A DNA stretch of 64,000 nt from DATAEG01 sp963703085 (GCA_963703085.1 OY969789.1:1054001-1118000); one strand, 5' to 3'; shown: positions 47,095-56,191, numbered from the stretch's first letter. Numbers and translations are program-made. Notes: generated by a model not told the origin, from the letters alone.

Positions 47095-48015
47095 TCACCG
47101 GCCCTCCAATATCGCGCCGAGCACCTGCCGACCCTGCTCGGCCACCTCGGGAAGTCGATCCGGCCGATGGTCGAGAGCCCAACGGACCAAGTCCAGTGCA
47201 TTGAGTGCCGTAAGGGCTCTCAACAGCGACGACGGCTCCGATGACAGACCGCAGCCCGACAAGAAGACGGCCAACTCCAGTCGGGTGGGTGCGCCGTCGA
47301 GCAGGTGCCCGCGAAGTGCCTGGGCGGCATCCAGCCAAGGGGTCGGCCCAGCCTGGGCCGTGCCCCAGTCCAAGAGCACAGCTTGGCCGCTGGCCGTAAC
47401 GATGAGGTTGGCCGGTCGCAGGTCGCGGTGCACCAACCCGTACCGCCAGGGGCCGCTGCGGGCGGTCTCGATGAGCCGCCGGAGGTCGGGCAGCTGCGCT
47501 GAGTGGTACAGGCCGAGTCGTTGAAGCGGGTCGCGGGCGGTCAGGCTCGTGAGGTTGTATTCGACATGTGCCTGCCATGCCGCCGTGAGGTCGGTCCCAA
47601 AGCGATTGAACAGTCCGGCCGGTGCCGAGGCGGGTACGTCGATGGCAGAGATGATGCGGGCATATCGGCCCAGCACCTCCCACGCCTCAACAGTGGAGGC
47701 GGGATCCTCGGCGGCAGCGGCAATGTAGGTCTCGACAAGGTAGGGCGTGCCGCGGTGGCAACCCCGTGCGAGCACAGCCGGTGACGGGATGCCGGCTCGC
47801 GCCGCTGCGCGCAGAGCCCATTCTTCAACCTCGGTTTCATCGCGTTGATCGTCGATCGCGAACCGGATGACCGAGTCGTCGTGGCCGGGGCATGCCTGGA
47901 TGTGGAACACGTGGTTGACCGAGCCGGCGCCAGCAATTGGGACGATGCACGCGGCAGGCAATCGGCACCGCTCCGCGATTTCGCTCGCGACAGCCAACTC
48001 CCGACGTCCACTCAC
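47095..48015 (-). CDS. aminoglycoside-phosphotransferase-like kinase
   Basis: A 306-residue protein of the APH/choline-kinase fold. The catalytic loop GLVHRDLRPANLIV and the metal motif VLLDWGTAQAGP are clear. It phosphorylates a small molecule or is a resistance-like protein; the substrate cannot be told from sequence. GTG 48015 is the start; the next gene upstream (48047) is on the same strand 31 bases away. Confidence 0.87.
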   Translation of the reverse strand: MSGRRELAVASEIAERCRLPAACIVPIAGAGSVNHVFHIQACPGHDDSVIRFAIDDQRDETEVEEWALRAAARAGIPSPAVLARGCHRGTPYLVETYIAAAAEDPASTVEAWEVLGRYARIISAIDVPASAPAGLFNRFGTDLTAAWQAHVEYNLTSLTARDPLQRLGLYHSAQLPDLRRLIETARSGPWRYGLVHRDLRPANLIVTASGQAVLLDWGTAQAGPTPWLDAAQALRGHLLDGAPTRLELAVFLSGCGLSSEPSSLLRALTALNALDLVRWALDHRPDRLPEVAEQGRQVLGAILEGR

Positions 48016-48046
48016 GCACTGACAGTCTCATTCCAACCAGGCCATG

Positions 48047-48922
48047 TCAGCTGGGCAAACCCAGCAGGCGCCGGCCGTTGTGGTAGACGACCTTGCGCAA
48101 CCAGTCGTCGCCGAGGCCCCAGCCGGCGATCGCCTCGATCTGCTCGGCGTAGGGGTACGGGATGTTCGGGAAGTCGCTGCCCAGCACGATGCGGTCGGGT
48201 AGGTCGGCGTAGCCCGCGATCACCTCGGCCGGCAACGGAGCGAGCGAGTTCATGAACGGCGTACCGACCATCGTGGTGTCCAGGTGCACGTTCGGGTACC
48301 GCTGCGCGAGGGCGAGGTGCTCGACGTACTCCGGCGCGCCGCCGTGGGCGATCACGGCGGTGAGCGTGGGATGCCGGGCCAGCACGCCGCCGATCGGTCC
48401 GGGGCCGGTGTGCGTGCCCGGTACCGGCCCACTGCCGCAGTGCACCACGACCGCTGCACCCGCGTCGGCGAGCATCCCCCACACCGGGTCGAGCAGCCGG
48501 TCGGTCGGGTCGAAACCGCCCACCTGCACGTGCACCTTGAAGATCTGCGTTCCGGCCTCGAGCGCGGTTCGGACGTACTGGACTGCTTCCGGCTCGGGGA
48601 AGAACGTCCCGCTGGGAACACAGTCCGGCGTCGCGGCGGCGAAGTCCCGGGCCCACTCGGTGAGCCACGCTGCCATGCCCGCCTTGTGCGGATAGACCAA
48701 GCCGGGAAAGGCGATCACCCCGAGCTCGCGCAGGATCTGCAGCCGCTCGGGGTCGCTGCCCTTGTAGTGCACCGGCCAGTCCACGCCGTAGTGCTCGCCG
48801 GCGTGCTCGAAGAAGTGCCATACCTTCGCCATCACCCGCGGCGGCAAAAAGTGCACGTGCACGTCGACCAGACCGGGGACGCCCAGCGCCTGCCACCAGG
48901 CCGGCACATCCTCGTCCCGCAC
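48047..48922 (-). CDS. amidohydrolase (ACMSD/TIM-barrel metal hydrolase family)
   Basis: A 291-residue metal-dependent amidohydrolase of the amidohydrolase-2 group, which includes decarboxylases such as ACMSD. The metal-binding VDVHVHFLPP near residue 19, VVVHCGSGPVPG, AVIAHGGAPEY and GSDFPNIPYPY (the catalytic Asp) are visible. Substrate unknown. GTG 48922 starts 4 bases after the smpB stop, so it is translated with smpB. Confidence 0.88.
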   Translation of the reverse strand: MRDEDVPAWWQALGVPGLVDVHVHFLPPRVMAKVWHFFEHAGEHYGVDWPVHYKGSDPERLQILRELGVIAFPGLVYPHKAGMAAWLTEWARDFAAATPDCVPSGTFFPEPEAVQYVRTALEAGTQIFKVHVQVGGFDPTDRLLDPVWGMLADAGAAVVVHCGSGPVPGTHTGPGPIGGVLARHPTLTAVIAHGGAPEYVEHLALAQRYPNVHLDTTMVGTPFMNSLAPLPAEVIAGYADLPDRIVLGSDFPNIPYPYAEQIEAIAGWGLGDDWLRKVVYHNGRRLLGLPS

Positions 48923-48926
48923 GCGG

Positions 48927-49418
48927 CTACTCGACGCCCTTGTTGCGCCGGCCCAGCGCCTTGGCCACCTCGCGGTCGGCGTCGCGCTTGGCCAGGTCCT
49001 GGCGCTTGTCGTAGCTGCGCTTGCCCTTGGCCAGCGCGATCTCCACCTTCACCTTGCCGTCGAGGAAGTACAGCGACAGCGGTACCAGGGTGAGCCCGCC
49101 TTCGTGGGTCTTGCCGACCAGCCGGATGATCTCGGCCTTGTGCAGCAGCAGTTTGCGCACCCGCCGCGGCTCGTGATTGGTCCACGATCCCTCGGTGTAC
49201 TCGGGGATGTGCACCCCGCGCAGGAACACCTCACCGTTGTCGATGGTGGCGAAGCCGTCCACCAGGGACGCCCGCCCGAGCCGCAGCGACTTGACCTCGG
49301 TGCCGGTCAGCGAGATGCCCGCCTCGAACGTGTCCATGATCGTGTAGTCGTGCCGCGCCTTGCGATTCGACGCGATGATCGACCGTCCGGTCGGGCGGTT
49401 ACTGGTTGCGGCAGGCAC
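48927..49418 (-). CDS. smpB: SsrA-binding protein
   Basis: A 163-residue SmpB, which binds tmRNA and guides it to stalled ribosomes. It has the OB-fold segment DTFEAGISLTGTEVKSLRLG, a conserved GKRSYDKRQDLAKRD region, and a basic C-terminal tail that enters the ribosome. GTG 49418. It follows ftsX by 9 bases in the conserved ftsE-ftsX-smpB order. The tmRNA gene is about 3.1 kb downstream. Confidence 0.97.
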   Translation of the reverse strand: MPAATSNRPTGRSIIASNRKARHDYTIMDTFEAGISLTGTEVKSLRLGRASLVDGFATIDNGEVFLRGVHIPEYTEGSWTNHEPRRVRKLLLHKAEIIRLVGKTHEGGLTLVPLSLYFLDGKVKVEIALAKGKRSYDKRQDLAKRDADREVAKALGRRNKGVE

Positions 49419-49427
49419 GACGAAAGG

Positions 49428-50339
49428 CTACAGACGGACCAGGAACCGCAGCGTGGCAATTGCGGTGATCGCCGCTAGTACCACACCGGCCAGCGCGCCG
49501 ATCCCGCCGGCCACCAGTACGTCGTTGAGGTTCAACTGGGGCAGCACGTTACGTTCCACCTGCTGATGGAAGATGCCGTCGAGGATCAGCTTCTTGCCGA
49601 TCCAGTCCAAGAAGATCGCGAGAATGCCTCCGATGGCAGCCGCGATCACCGCCTCGATCATGAACGGCAACTGGGTCATCCAGCGTGACGCGCCGACCAG
49701 CCGCATGATTCCGGTCTCGTTACGTCGCTGATTTGCCGCCACTTGAATCGCGTTGGCCATCAGGAGCATCGCGCAGACCATGATCGCGATCGCGACGACG
49801 AAGGCGCCGAAGCGCGCCTTGTCGAAGATGGTGAGCAGGGTTTTCAGGCTGTCCGACTGGTTCTGCACCTCGTCCACGCCGGCCGCTGTGGCGTATTCGG
49901 TGTGGATCGGGTCGAAGTCCTTCTTGGTGTCTTTCAGCTTCAGGACGAACTGGGCCGGCAATGTGCCCGGCTCGAGGAACTTGGCATCCTCCTTGTCCAG
50001 GGACTTCTTGCCCAGTGCGTAGGTCTCCTTCTCGCTGAGGAAGTCGACCGACGTGATCCGCGGATCCTTCTGCAACCGCTGCTGCAGTGCCTGCTGCTCC
50101 GCATCGGTCACCTTGTGCTTGCACGGTGAGCCCGGCGTCGTCGTGCCGCCGCACAGGTACACCGACACGTTCAGCTTGTTCTCGTAGCTGGTCTTGAACT
50201 TGGTGATCTCTTTGCTGACCAGCAGTGCGCCGCCGGCAAAGCCCAACGCGATTGCGGTGTTCAGGATCAGCGCGACCGTCATGCTCAGGTTGCGTCTCAA
50301 GCCCGTCGCCACACCGGACATCACGAAACTGGGGCGCAT
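49428..50339 (-). CDS. ftsX: cell division protein FtsX
   Basis: A 303-residue membrane protein, partner of FtsE in the complex that activates peptidoglycan hydrolases. It has one N-terminal helix, a large extracellular domain (residues about 45-180, with a Cys pair in CGGTTTPGSPC), and three C-terminal helices around NAIQVAANQRRNETGIMRLV. ATG 50339. It lies 53 bases after ftsE. Confidence 0.97.
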   Translation of the reverse strand: MRPSFVMSGVATGLRRNLSMTVALILNTAIALGFAGGALLVSKEITKFKTSYENKLNVSVYLCGGTTTPGSPCKHKVTDAEQQALQQRLQKDPRITSVDFLSEKETYALGKKSLDKEDAKFLEPGTLPAQFVLKLKDTKKDFDPIHTEYATAAGVDEVQNQSDSLKTLLTIFDKARFGAFVVAIAIMVCAMLLMANAIQVAANQRRNETGIMRLVGASRWMTQLPFMIEAVIAAAIGGILAIFLDWIGKKLILDGIFHQQVERNVLPQLNLNDVLVAGGIGALAGVVLAAITAIATLRFLVRL

Positions 50340-50392
50340 CGAATCCTCACGATCGGTAGAGGTGGAACGGACGAAACGAGTTCAAGCGGAGG

Positions 50393-51082
50393 TCAGCGGC
50401 CCACGCCGTAGACCCCGCGGTTCTGGTCGCGCACGACGTGTCCCATGTCGAGCTCGACCACGCGACGGCGCATCGCGTCGACGATGTTGTTGTCGTGGGT
50501 GGCCATCAGGACGGTGGTGCCGGTGCGGTTGATCCGCTCCAGCAAGCCCATGATGCCCTGGCTGGTGTCCGGATCGAGATTGCCGGTCGGCTCGTCGGCG
50601 AGCAGAAGCAACGGCCGGTTGACGAACGCCCGGGCGATGGCGACGCGCTGCTGCTCGCCACCGGACAGCTCGTTGGGCATCCGCTTCGCCTTGCCCTCGA
50701 GGCCGACCAGTTCGAGCACCTCGGGCACCGTGCGCTTGATGTTGCGGGTGGACTTGTTGATCACCTCGAGGGCAAAGGCCACGTTGTCGTACACGTTCTT
50801 TTTGGGCAGCAGGCGGAAGTCCTGGAAGACGCAGCCCATCTTGCGCCGCAGTTCGGGCACCCGCCGACCGGGAAGCTTGGTGATATCGCGGCCGTCCACC
50901 TTGACGATGCCGCTGGTCGGAGCCTCTTCGCGCAGCAGCAGACGCAGCACCGTCGACTTGCCCGAGCCCGACTGGCCGATCAGGAATACGAACTCGCCCT
51001 TCTCGATCTCCACGGAGACTTTGTCGAGAGCGGGCCGCTTGCTGGCCGAGTAAAGCTTCGTGACGTCATCGAGTTTGATCAC
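50393..51082 (-). CDS. ftsE: cell division ATP-binding protein FtsE
   Basis: A 229-residue ABC ATPase. Walker A GQSGSGKST is at residues 36-44, the signature LSGGEQQ at 139-145 and Walker B LLLLADEP at 158-165. It powers the FtsEX complex in cell division. GTG 51082. The gap to prfB contains the second copy of the palindromic repeat. Confidence 0.97.
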   Translation of the reverse strand: MIKLDDVTKLYSASKRPALDKVSVEIEKGEFVFLIGQSGSGKSTVLRLLLREEAPTSGIVKVDGRDITKLPGRRVPELRRKMGCVFQDFRLLPKKNVYDNVAFALEVINKSTRNIKRTVPEVLELVGLEGKAKRMPNELSGGEQQRVAIARAFVNRPLLLLADEPTGNLDPDTSQGIMGLLERINRTGTTVLMATHDNNIVDAMRRRVVELDMGHVVRDQNRGVYGVGR

Positions 51083-51156
51083 GACGAGCCACTGTACCCA
51101 ACGAAATTCGCCATACCGCTCAGCAACGCTGGGCTCTCAGCCGATACCTCAGCCCC

Positions 51157-51224
51157 CAGTTCCGCGATGATCAAGGCCGTCTGGTTGCTATAGCGACCAA
51201 ACGGCCTTGATCATCGCGGAACTG
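51157..51224. repeat. dispersed palindromic element, copy 2
   Basis: Two 29-base arms (51157-51185 and 51196-51224), complementary except for one G-U pair, surround a 10-base loop. The inner 23 bases of each arm match the copy at 40409 with two differences. It lies between prfB and ftsE, 13 bases past the prfB stop, and may terminate prfB transcription. Confidence 0.85.
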
Positions 51225-51237
51225 GTGGGGCGGTGGG

Positions 51238-52335
51238 TCAGGAGCTGCGTCGCCAGCGCACCCCCGCCTCGATGAAGTCGTCGATGTCGCCGTCCAGCAC
51301 CGCCTGCGGGTTGCCGACCTCGTGATCGGTGCGCAAATCCTTGACCATCTGGTACGGGTGCAGGACATAGGAGCGCATCTGGTTGCCCCAGCTCGACCCG
51401 CCGTCCTTGAGCTCGTCCATCTTGGCTCGCTCTTCCTCACGGCGGCGCTCCAGCAGTTTCGCCTGCAACACCGCCATGGCGCTGGCCCGGTTCTGGATCT
51501 GGCTGCGCTCGTTCTGGCACGAGACGACGATCCCCGTGGGCAGGTGGGTGATCCGCACCGCTGAGTCGGTCGTGTTCACGCCCTGACCACCAGGCCCGGA
51601 GGAGCGGTAGACGTCCACGCGGATGTCCTCGTCCGGGATCTCCACGTGGTCGGAGGATTCCACCACCGGCAGTACTTCCACGCCGGCGAAGCTGGTCTGC
51701 CGGCGGCCCTGGTTGTCGAAGGGACTGATTCGCACCAGCCGGTGGGTGCCTTGCTCGACGGACAATGTGCCGTACGCATAGGGCGCTTTGACCTGGAAGG
51801 TGGCGGATTTGATGCCGGCTTCCTCGGCATAGGACGTGTCATAGACCTCGACGGGATAGTTGTGCCGCTCCGCCCAGCGCAGGTACATCCGCAGCAACAT
51901 CTCGGCCCAGTCGGCCGCGTCCACACCACCGGCCTCGGCCCGGATGGTCACTAGCGCCTCACGGGCATCGAACTCTCCGGAGAGCAGGGTGCGCACCTCG
52001 AGCTCGTCGATCTGCCGGGACAGCGCATTGAGCTCGGCGGCTACCTCGTCGCGGCTGCCCGGATCGTTCTCGGATTCGGCCAACTCCCAAAGCACCGCAG
52101 TGTCATCCAGGCGCTGCCGGAGATCTTCGACCCGGCGGATGTCGCCCTGGACGTGCGAGAGCCGGCTGGTCAATTTCTGGGCGCGCTCTACGTCGTCCCA
52201 CAGGGTGGGCGAGGCGGCCTGGCCCTCGAGTCCGGCGAGTTCGCGCCGCATCGAGTCCAGGTCGAGCACCGATTCGATCGATGCCAGCGTGCTGTTCAGG
52301 TCCTTCAGCCGCGTTGCGACGTCCTCATCACTCAC
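51238..52335 (-). CDS. prfB: peptide chain release factor 2
   Basis: A 365-residue release factor for UGA and UAA. The stop-codon-reading tripeptide SPF is at residues 204-206 and the catalytic GGQ at 249-251. There is no internal UGA programmed frameshift, as usual in actinobacteria. GTG 52335 is preferred over upstream in-frame codons by comparison with the family N-terminus. It precedes ftsE in the conserved prfB-ftsEX-smpB order. Confidence 0.97.
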   Translation of the reverse strand: MSDEDVATRLKDLNSTLASIESVLDLDSMRRELAGLEGQAASPTLWDDVERAQKLTSRLSHVQGDIRRVEDLRQRLDDTAVLWELAESENDPGSRDEVAAELNALSRQIDELEVRTLLSGEFDAREALVTIRAEAGGVDAADWAEMLLRMYLRWAERHNYPVEVYDTSYAEEAGIKSATFQVKAPYAYGTLSVEQGTHRLVRISPFDNQGRRQTSFAGVEVLPVVESSDHVEIPDEDIRVDVYRSSGPGGQGVNTTDSAVRITHLPTGIVVSCQNERSQIQNRASAMAVLQAKLLERRREEERAKMDELKDGGSSWGNQMRSYVLHPYQMVKDLRTDHEVGNPQAVLDGDIDDFIEAGVRWRRSS

Positions 52336-52366
52336 TCTGCGCAGGGTACCCGGGCCGGCGGCGCGG

Positions 52367-52582
52367 TCATCCGGCCAGCGAGTAACCGGCCTGGGCGCAG
52401 TCGGCCCGGTCCCGCGCCCTGCGCTCACGTCGAGCAGCCAACTGGACGAGCCAGTGCCAGCGTCGCTGCGCCTGCATGCTCGAGGCCAACCGCTGATGGG
52501 CGGCCTCCCGTTGTGCGTCGCGCATCCGCTCGGCGCTCAGCGCCGCATAGCTGGACAGCATCGTCTGCTCCTTCGTCGTCAT
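52367..52582 (-). CDS. small charged protein, uncharacterised
   Basis: A 71-residue, very Arg/Gln-rich, mostly helical protein. It lies 4 bases after the PadR gene and 31 bases before prfB on the same strand, so it is probably translated with one of them. No family is recognised, and the chance that it is not a real gene is considerable. Confidence 0.5.
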   Translation of the reverse strand: MTTKEQTMLSSYAALSAERMRDAQREAAHQRLASSMQAQRRWHWLVQLAARRERRARDRADCAQAGYSLAG

Positions 52583-52586
52583 CTCG

Positions 52587-53177
52587 TCACCGCAATAGGT
52601 CGCGGATCACTGATCTGGCCGTCTCCAGCGCGTCGCGCACGGCCGCGACCGTTGCCTCGTCCACACCGCGGCGGCGCACCGCGTCGCGAGCTTCCTGACG
52701 CAGCTGGTTTGCTGCTCGCTCGACGTCACGGGCCAGCGCCGACGAGGCCCAGTGCCCGTCCGCGGCCGGTCGGGCCTCGCTGGCCTCGCGCCGCGCGGTT
52801 CGCGCTGCGGCGGCCAGCTCGATCTTCAGGCTGCGGGCGGTGCCGCGGACCTGCTGGCGTACTTCCCGGGCCAGCTGGGCAACCGAATCGTCCAGGTCCG
52901 ATTCCAGCGCGCGCAGCTCATCGCGACGGCGCTCGAGCTCGGCCTTGCCGGCCTCGGTGATCGAGTAGACCGACCGCCGCTCGCCCTCGACCCGGCTGAC
53001 CATGCCTTCCTCTTCAAGGCGCGCCAACCGGGGATAGACGGTGCCTGCGCTGGGCGTGTACATCCCGCTGAAGCGTTCCTCGAGGGCCCGCATGATGTCG
53101 TAGCCGTGCCGCGGGCCGTCGTCGAGCAACGCCAGCAGGTACAGCCGCAACTGTCCGTGCGCGAAAACCGGACTCAC
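52587..53177 (-). CDS. PadR-family transcriptional regulator
   Basis: A 196-residue PadR regulator. The winged helix has LRLYLLALLDDGPRHGYDIM and SAGTVYPRLARLEEEGMV; the long C-terminal part is a coiled coil with many Arg/Glu. GTG 53177 overlaps the stop of the DUF4097 gene as GTGA, so the two are translationally coupled. It probably binds the palindrome at 54051-54083 and represses its own operon. Confidence 0.92.
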   Translation of the reverse strand: MSPVFAHGQLRLYLLALLDDGPRHGYDIMRALEERFSGMYTPSAGTVYPRLARLEEEGMVSRVEGERRSVYSITEAGKAELERRRDELRALESDLDDSVAQLAREVRQQVRGTARSLKIELAAAARTARREASEARPAADGHWASSALARDVERAANQLRQEARDAVRRRGVDEATVAAVRDALETARSVIRDLLR

Positions 53178-54034
53178 GCTGCGGGATCCGAACTCGGCGC
53201 AGCCGACTCGGTTGCATGCAGCACCGTGACGTCGCCGGACATGGTGCCCGCGTTGAGCTGCACCGCCTCGTTGCCGTAGCGCAGCGTGCCTTTGCTCTGG
53301 CCGGGCTGCTTGCCCACCCGCTCGCCGCCGGCGACCAGATCGCCCGAGACGCTCTTGCTGTTCACCAGATAACCGGCACCGGCCGGCAACCGCACGGTGA
53401 CCGAGCCGGACACTGTCTTCGCGTTCTGCTCGCTGCGCAGCCCGACTCCGGCGTCCGCGTCGGCCAGATCGATGGTGACGTCGCCGGACACCGTTTTCGC
53501 CGACAGATGCGGCAGCGCGCGGGCATGCACGGTGACGTCGCCGGAGACGGTGTTCGCGACCAATTCGCCGCGCAGCTCCCGGACCTCCAGCGAGCCGGAC
53601 ACCGTCTTCGCGTCGATATTGCCGGTCACCGCGTCCACCGCCAGCTCCGCAGACACCGTCTTCAAGTGCACCGGGGCGGTCATGCCGGCCACCAGGGTCT
53701 CCGCCGACACCGTGCTCAGCGACACCCGGGCGCCCTGCGGAGCGGTGATGCTGACGACCGCGGACATGTCCGTCCACGGCTTGCGCAGCTTTTCCAGCCA
53801 ACCGTCCTTCGCCGTCTTGGGGTGCGAGATGCGCAGCGCTCCGTTCTCCAGCGTCGCGGTGAGCGGCCCGCCGCTGATCTCGCTGACCTCGACCTGGGCC
53901 GATCCGTCGTCGCTGTTAGCGGCAACGACGGCCACCCGACCAGCGACCAGCTGCACCTCCACCGATTCGATCGGGGCACTCGAGTCGCCGAGATCCAGGG
54001 TGGTGGCGTGCTCGATGGTCCACGCTTCTGCCAT
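53174..54034 (-). CDS. DUF4097 beta-strand-repeat protein
   Basis: A 286-residue protein built of DUF4097 repeats of the form TVSGxVxV (for example KTVSGDVTIDLADAD), which form a beta-helix or beta-solenoid-like sheet. No signal peptide is present, so it stays in the cytoplasm. The role is unknown; such genes are widely paired with PadR regulators in actinobacteria. ATG 54034. It is the first gene of the pair and lies directly downstream of the palindromic operator. Confidence 0.9.
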   Translation of the reverse strand: MAEAWTIEHATTLDLGDSSAPIESVEVQLVAGRVAVVAANSDDGSAQVEVSEISGGPLTATLENGALRISHPKTAKDGWLEKLRKPWTDMSAVVSITAPQGARVSLSTVSAETLVAGMTAPVHLKTVSAELAVDAVTGNIDAKTVSGSLEVRELRGELVANTVSGDVTVHARALPHLSAKTVSGDVTIDLADADAGVGLRSEQNAKTVSGSVTVRLPAGAGYLVNSKSVSGDLVAGGERVGKQPGQSKGTLRYGNEAVQLNAGTMSGDVTVLHATESAAPSSDPAA

Positions 54035-54050
54035 GTCCGTCTCCGTTCGC

Positions 54051-54083
54051 GTTATATCGCGTTCCTGTCAGACGCGATATAAC
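54051..54083. promoter_or_regulatory. putative PadR operator
   Basis: A perfect 11-base inverted repeat, GTTATATCGCG and its complement, separated by 11 bases. It lies 17 bases upstream of the DUF4097 start. Palindromes with TATATCGCG are typical in front of DUF4097-PadR operons. Confidence 0.75.
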
Positions 54084-54180
54084 GTGATTGCTCGCAGAAT
54101 GTCAAGCAGCTACCGTGCAGAAGCAACGCGTGCCCCACCAGTCACTTGCGCAACGAGCCCCTCAACCCCGGTAGGCGGCC

Positions 54181-55035
54181 ATGCACACACCCCCGCACCC
54201 CCACTCGCGGCAACGCATCACGGTGCTGGCGGTCGGCGTGTTGCTGGCCGGATTGATCGTCACCTTCGCCGGCGCGAAGACGGCGGCACCGGCTGCCGCC
54301 CGTGCCGAGGTGAACCAGGAGAAGGGCATCGACACCTGCGCGGCCCCGTCCCTCGCGCAGATGAATGCGTTCTGGAAGAACACTCCGTACAACAACGCCG
54401 GCATCTACTTCGGCGGCTCGAACCGAGGCTGTGCGCAACCGAACCTGACCAAGGCCTGGGTCACTGCCGTGACCAAGCAGGGCTGGGGACTGCTGCCGCT
54501 GTACGTCGGGCTGCAGAGCCCGTGCGAGAAGAACGAGCCGCATCGCTTCTCGTTGACCGGCGCGACCGCGTACGCGCAGGGCAAGGCGGAGGCAGTCGCG
54601 GCGAAGAAGGCCCTGGCCGCACTGGGCATGACCGGCGCGCCGATGCTCTTCGATCTGGAAGCCGCCTACTCCAAGAGCACCGCCTGCCTGGCCGCGGAGC
54701 GGTGGTTCATCTACGGATGGGTCCGGCAGGCCCATGCGGCACCGCACTACTACGCAGGCATCTACACCTCGACGTGCTCGGGGGTGCTGGACCAGTACTC
54801 GACGATCCCGGTGCCGCCCGACCTGATCGACGCCGGTCAGTGGGACAACAACCCGAAGACCACTGTGCTGTCCTGCGTCTCGGCCGCGCATTGGACCAAT
54901 CACCAGCGACACAAGCAATATCGCGGCGGGCACAACGAGACGTGGAACGGCGTCACGCTGAACATCGACAACGACTGCTCGAATGCGGCGGTGTGGGAAA
55001 CGGTCCACCCGTCGACCACCGGCGGATGCGTCTGA
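54181..55035 (+). CDS. secreted DUF1906 (glycoside-hydrolase-like) protein
   Basis: A 284-residue exported protein. A signal or anchor helix at residues 14-34 precedes a DUF1906 barrel (GIDTCAAPSLAQM, NAGIYFGG, GLLPLYVGLQS, MLFDLEAAY), related to lysozyme-like GH25 folds. It may act on the cell wall. ATG 54181 has GGTAGGCGG upstream. Its stop overlaps the next start as TGATG. Confidence 0.88.
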   Translation: MHTPPHPHSRQRITVLAVGVLLAGLIVTFAGAKTAAPAAARAEVNQEKGIDTCAAPSLAQMNAFWKNTPYNNAGIYFGGSNRGCAQPNLTKAWVTAVTKQGWGLLPLYVGLQSPCEKNEPHRFSLTGATAYAQGKAEAVAAKKALAALGMTGAPMLFDLEAAYSKSTACLAAERWFIYGWVRQAHAAPHYYAGIYTSTCSGVLDQYSTIPVPPDLIDAGQWDNNPKTTVLSCVSAAHWTNHQRHKQYRGGHNETWNGVTLNIDNDCSNAAVWETVHPSTTGGCV

Positions 55036-56144
55036 TGAGCCGGGCCAGGAACGCCATGGTGGCCGGCTCGGTCGCGCTCGTCGCGGCCGGGGCGACCGTC
55101 GTGGGCATCCACCTCACCCGCGACGACGGACCCGCGCCGACCCCGATCCTCGCGGCCAGTCCGCTGACTGCGTCCGGCGCCGGCGTGGCCGGGTTGGGCG
55201 GCCGGTCGCTCGCGATCACCCACGACGGGGGCCGGCACTGGTCCCGGACCCAGGCGCCGTACGCCGTCACCGACGACACCGCACTTGCCGTCGATGGCGC
55301 CGGCCGGGTCATCCAAGCCAGCACCCAGGGCGGGACGATCCAACTCGCCCAAGCCACCGGTTCGCGATGGACGACGCACACCCAGCGCCTCCCCGAGCCC
55401 GGCTTCACCCACGCGACGATCGGCAACGACGGCGCCAGCACGGTGGCGGTGACCTACTCGACCAGCGGGTCGCCGAACAGCTCGGCCGGGATCGTCTACC
55501 TCGGTGCAGACCTGACCCGGCTCACGCCGCGCGACCTGCCCGCCGGCGGAACGGTGCAATGGGCATCGGCTCGCGACCTGCTGCTCACCGGTGGACTTGG
55601 CGGGGCGAGCCTCTACGCCAGCAGTGATAGCGGGGCGCACTGGGCCGCGGTGGCCACCCCGGTCGGTCCAACCGCACCCGGTCGGGGTCTTGCCGCGGAT
55701 GCACCCACCTTCGGCGTCGCGACCCGCACCGCAACCGGCGGCGTTGCGATTCCGGTGACCCTGCATTCGGCAACCGGACAGACCGCGGTGACGGTGCTGA
55801 CCCGGACGGCTGCCGGCGCAGCGTTCACGATGGGCCCGCGGCTGACGTTGTCGGCCACCAGCGCGGTAGGAGCAGCAATGCCGATCACCGCCCGCCCCGA
55901 CGGGTCGGCCGTCGTCGCGGATCCGGCCACCGGCGAGGTGTACACGCTCGGCCCGAACGGCTGGCGCGCACTGGGTCGGAGCTTGCCCGCAGGTGCCCTC
56001 AGCATTTCGTTCTCCGACAGCAAGACCGGCTGGGCGGTGGTGCAGCGCAACACCTGCTCGACCAAGGCGGACTGCTCATCGACGACGCTGTTGTACACGA
56101 CCACTGACGGCGGCACTAAGTGGAGCGCAGCGACGGTGCGCTGA
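55035..56144 (+). CDS. exported beta-propeller protein
   Basis: A 369-residue protein with an N-terminal signal helix (AMVAGSVALVAAGATVVGIHL) and repeated BNR/sialidase-like blades such as SLAITHDGGRHWSRT and SLYASSDSGAHWAAV. This is a beta-propeller of the sortilin/photosystem-stability-factor kind. Function unknown. Its ATG 55035 shares one base with the upstream stop (TGATG), so it is coupled to the DUF1906 gene. Confidence 0.85.
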   Translation: MSRARNAMVAGSVALVAAGATVVGIHLTRDDGPAPTPILAASPLTASGAGVAGLGGRSLAITHDGGRHWSRTQAPYAVTDDTALAVDGAGRVIQASTQGGTIQLAQATGSRWTTHTQRLPEPGFTHATIGNDGASTVAVTYSTSGSPNSSAGIVYLGADLTRLTPRDLPAGGTVQWASARDLLLTGGLGGASLYASSDSGAHWAAVATPVGPTAPGRGLAADAPTFGVATRTATGGVAIPVTLHSATGQTAVTVLTRTAAGAAFTMGPRLTLSATSAVGAAMPITARPDGSAVVADPATGEVYTLGPNGWRALGRSLPAGALSISFSDSKTGWAVVQRNTCSTKADCSSTTLLYTTTDGGTKWSAATVR

Positions 56145-56191
56145 CCCGATCGGCCTGTGCCGGACGGCTCTGCGCAGTTGTTGCGCGGCGC

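Noticed and set aside
53397..56144. Apparent 915-residue fusion ending in the beta-propeller
   Set aside because: The upstream part is antisense to DUF4097 and out of frame with DUF1906; the propeller gene has its own start at 55035.
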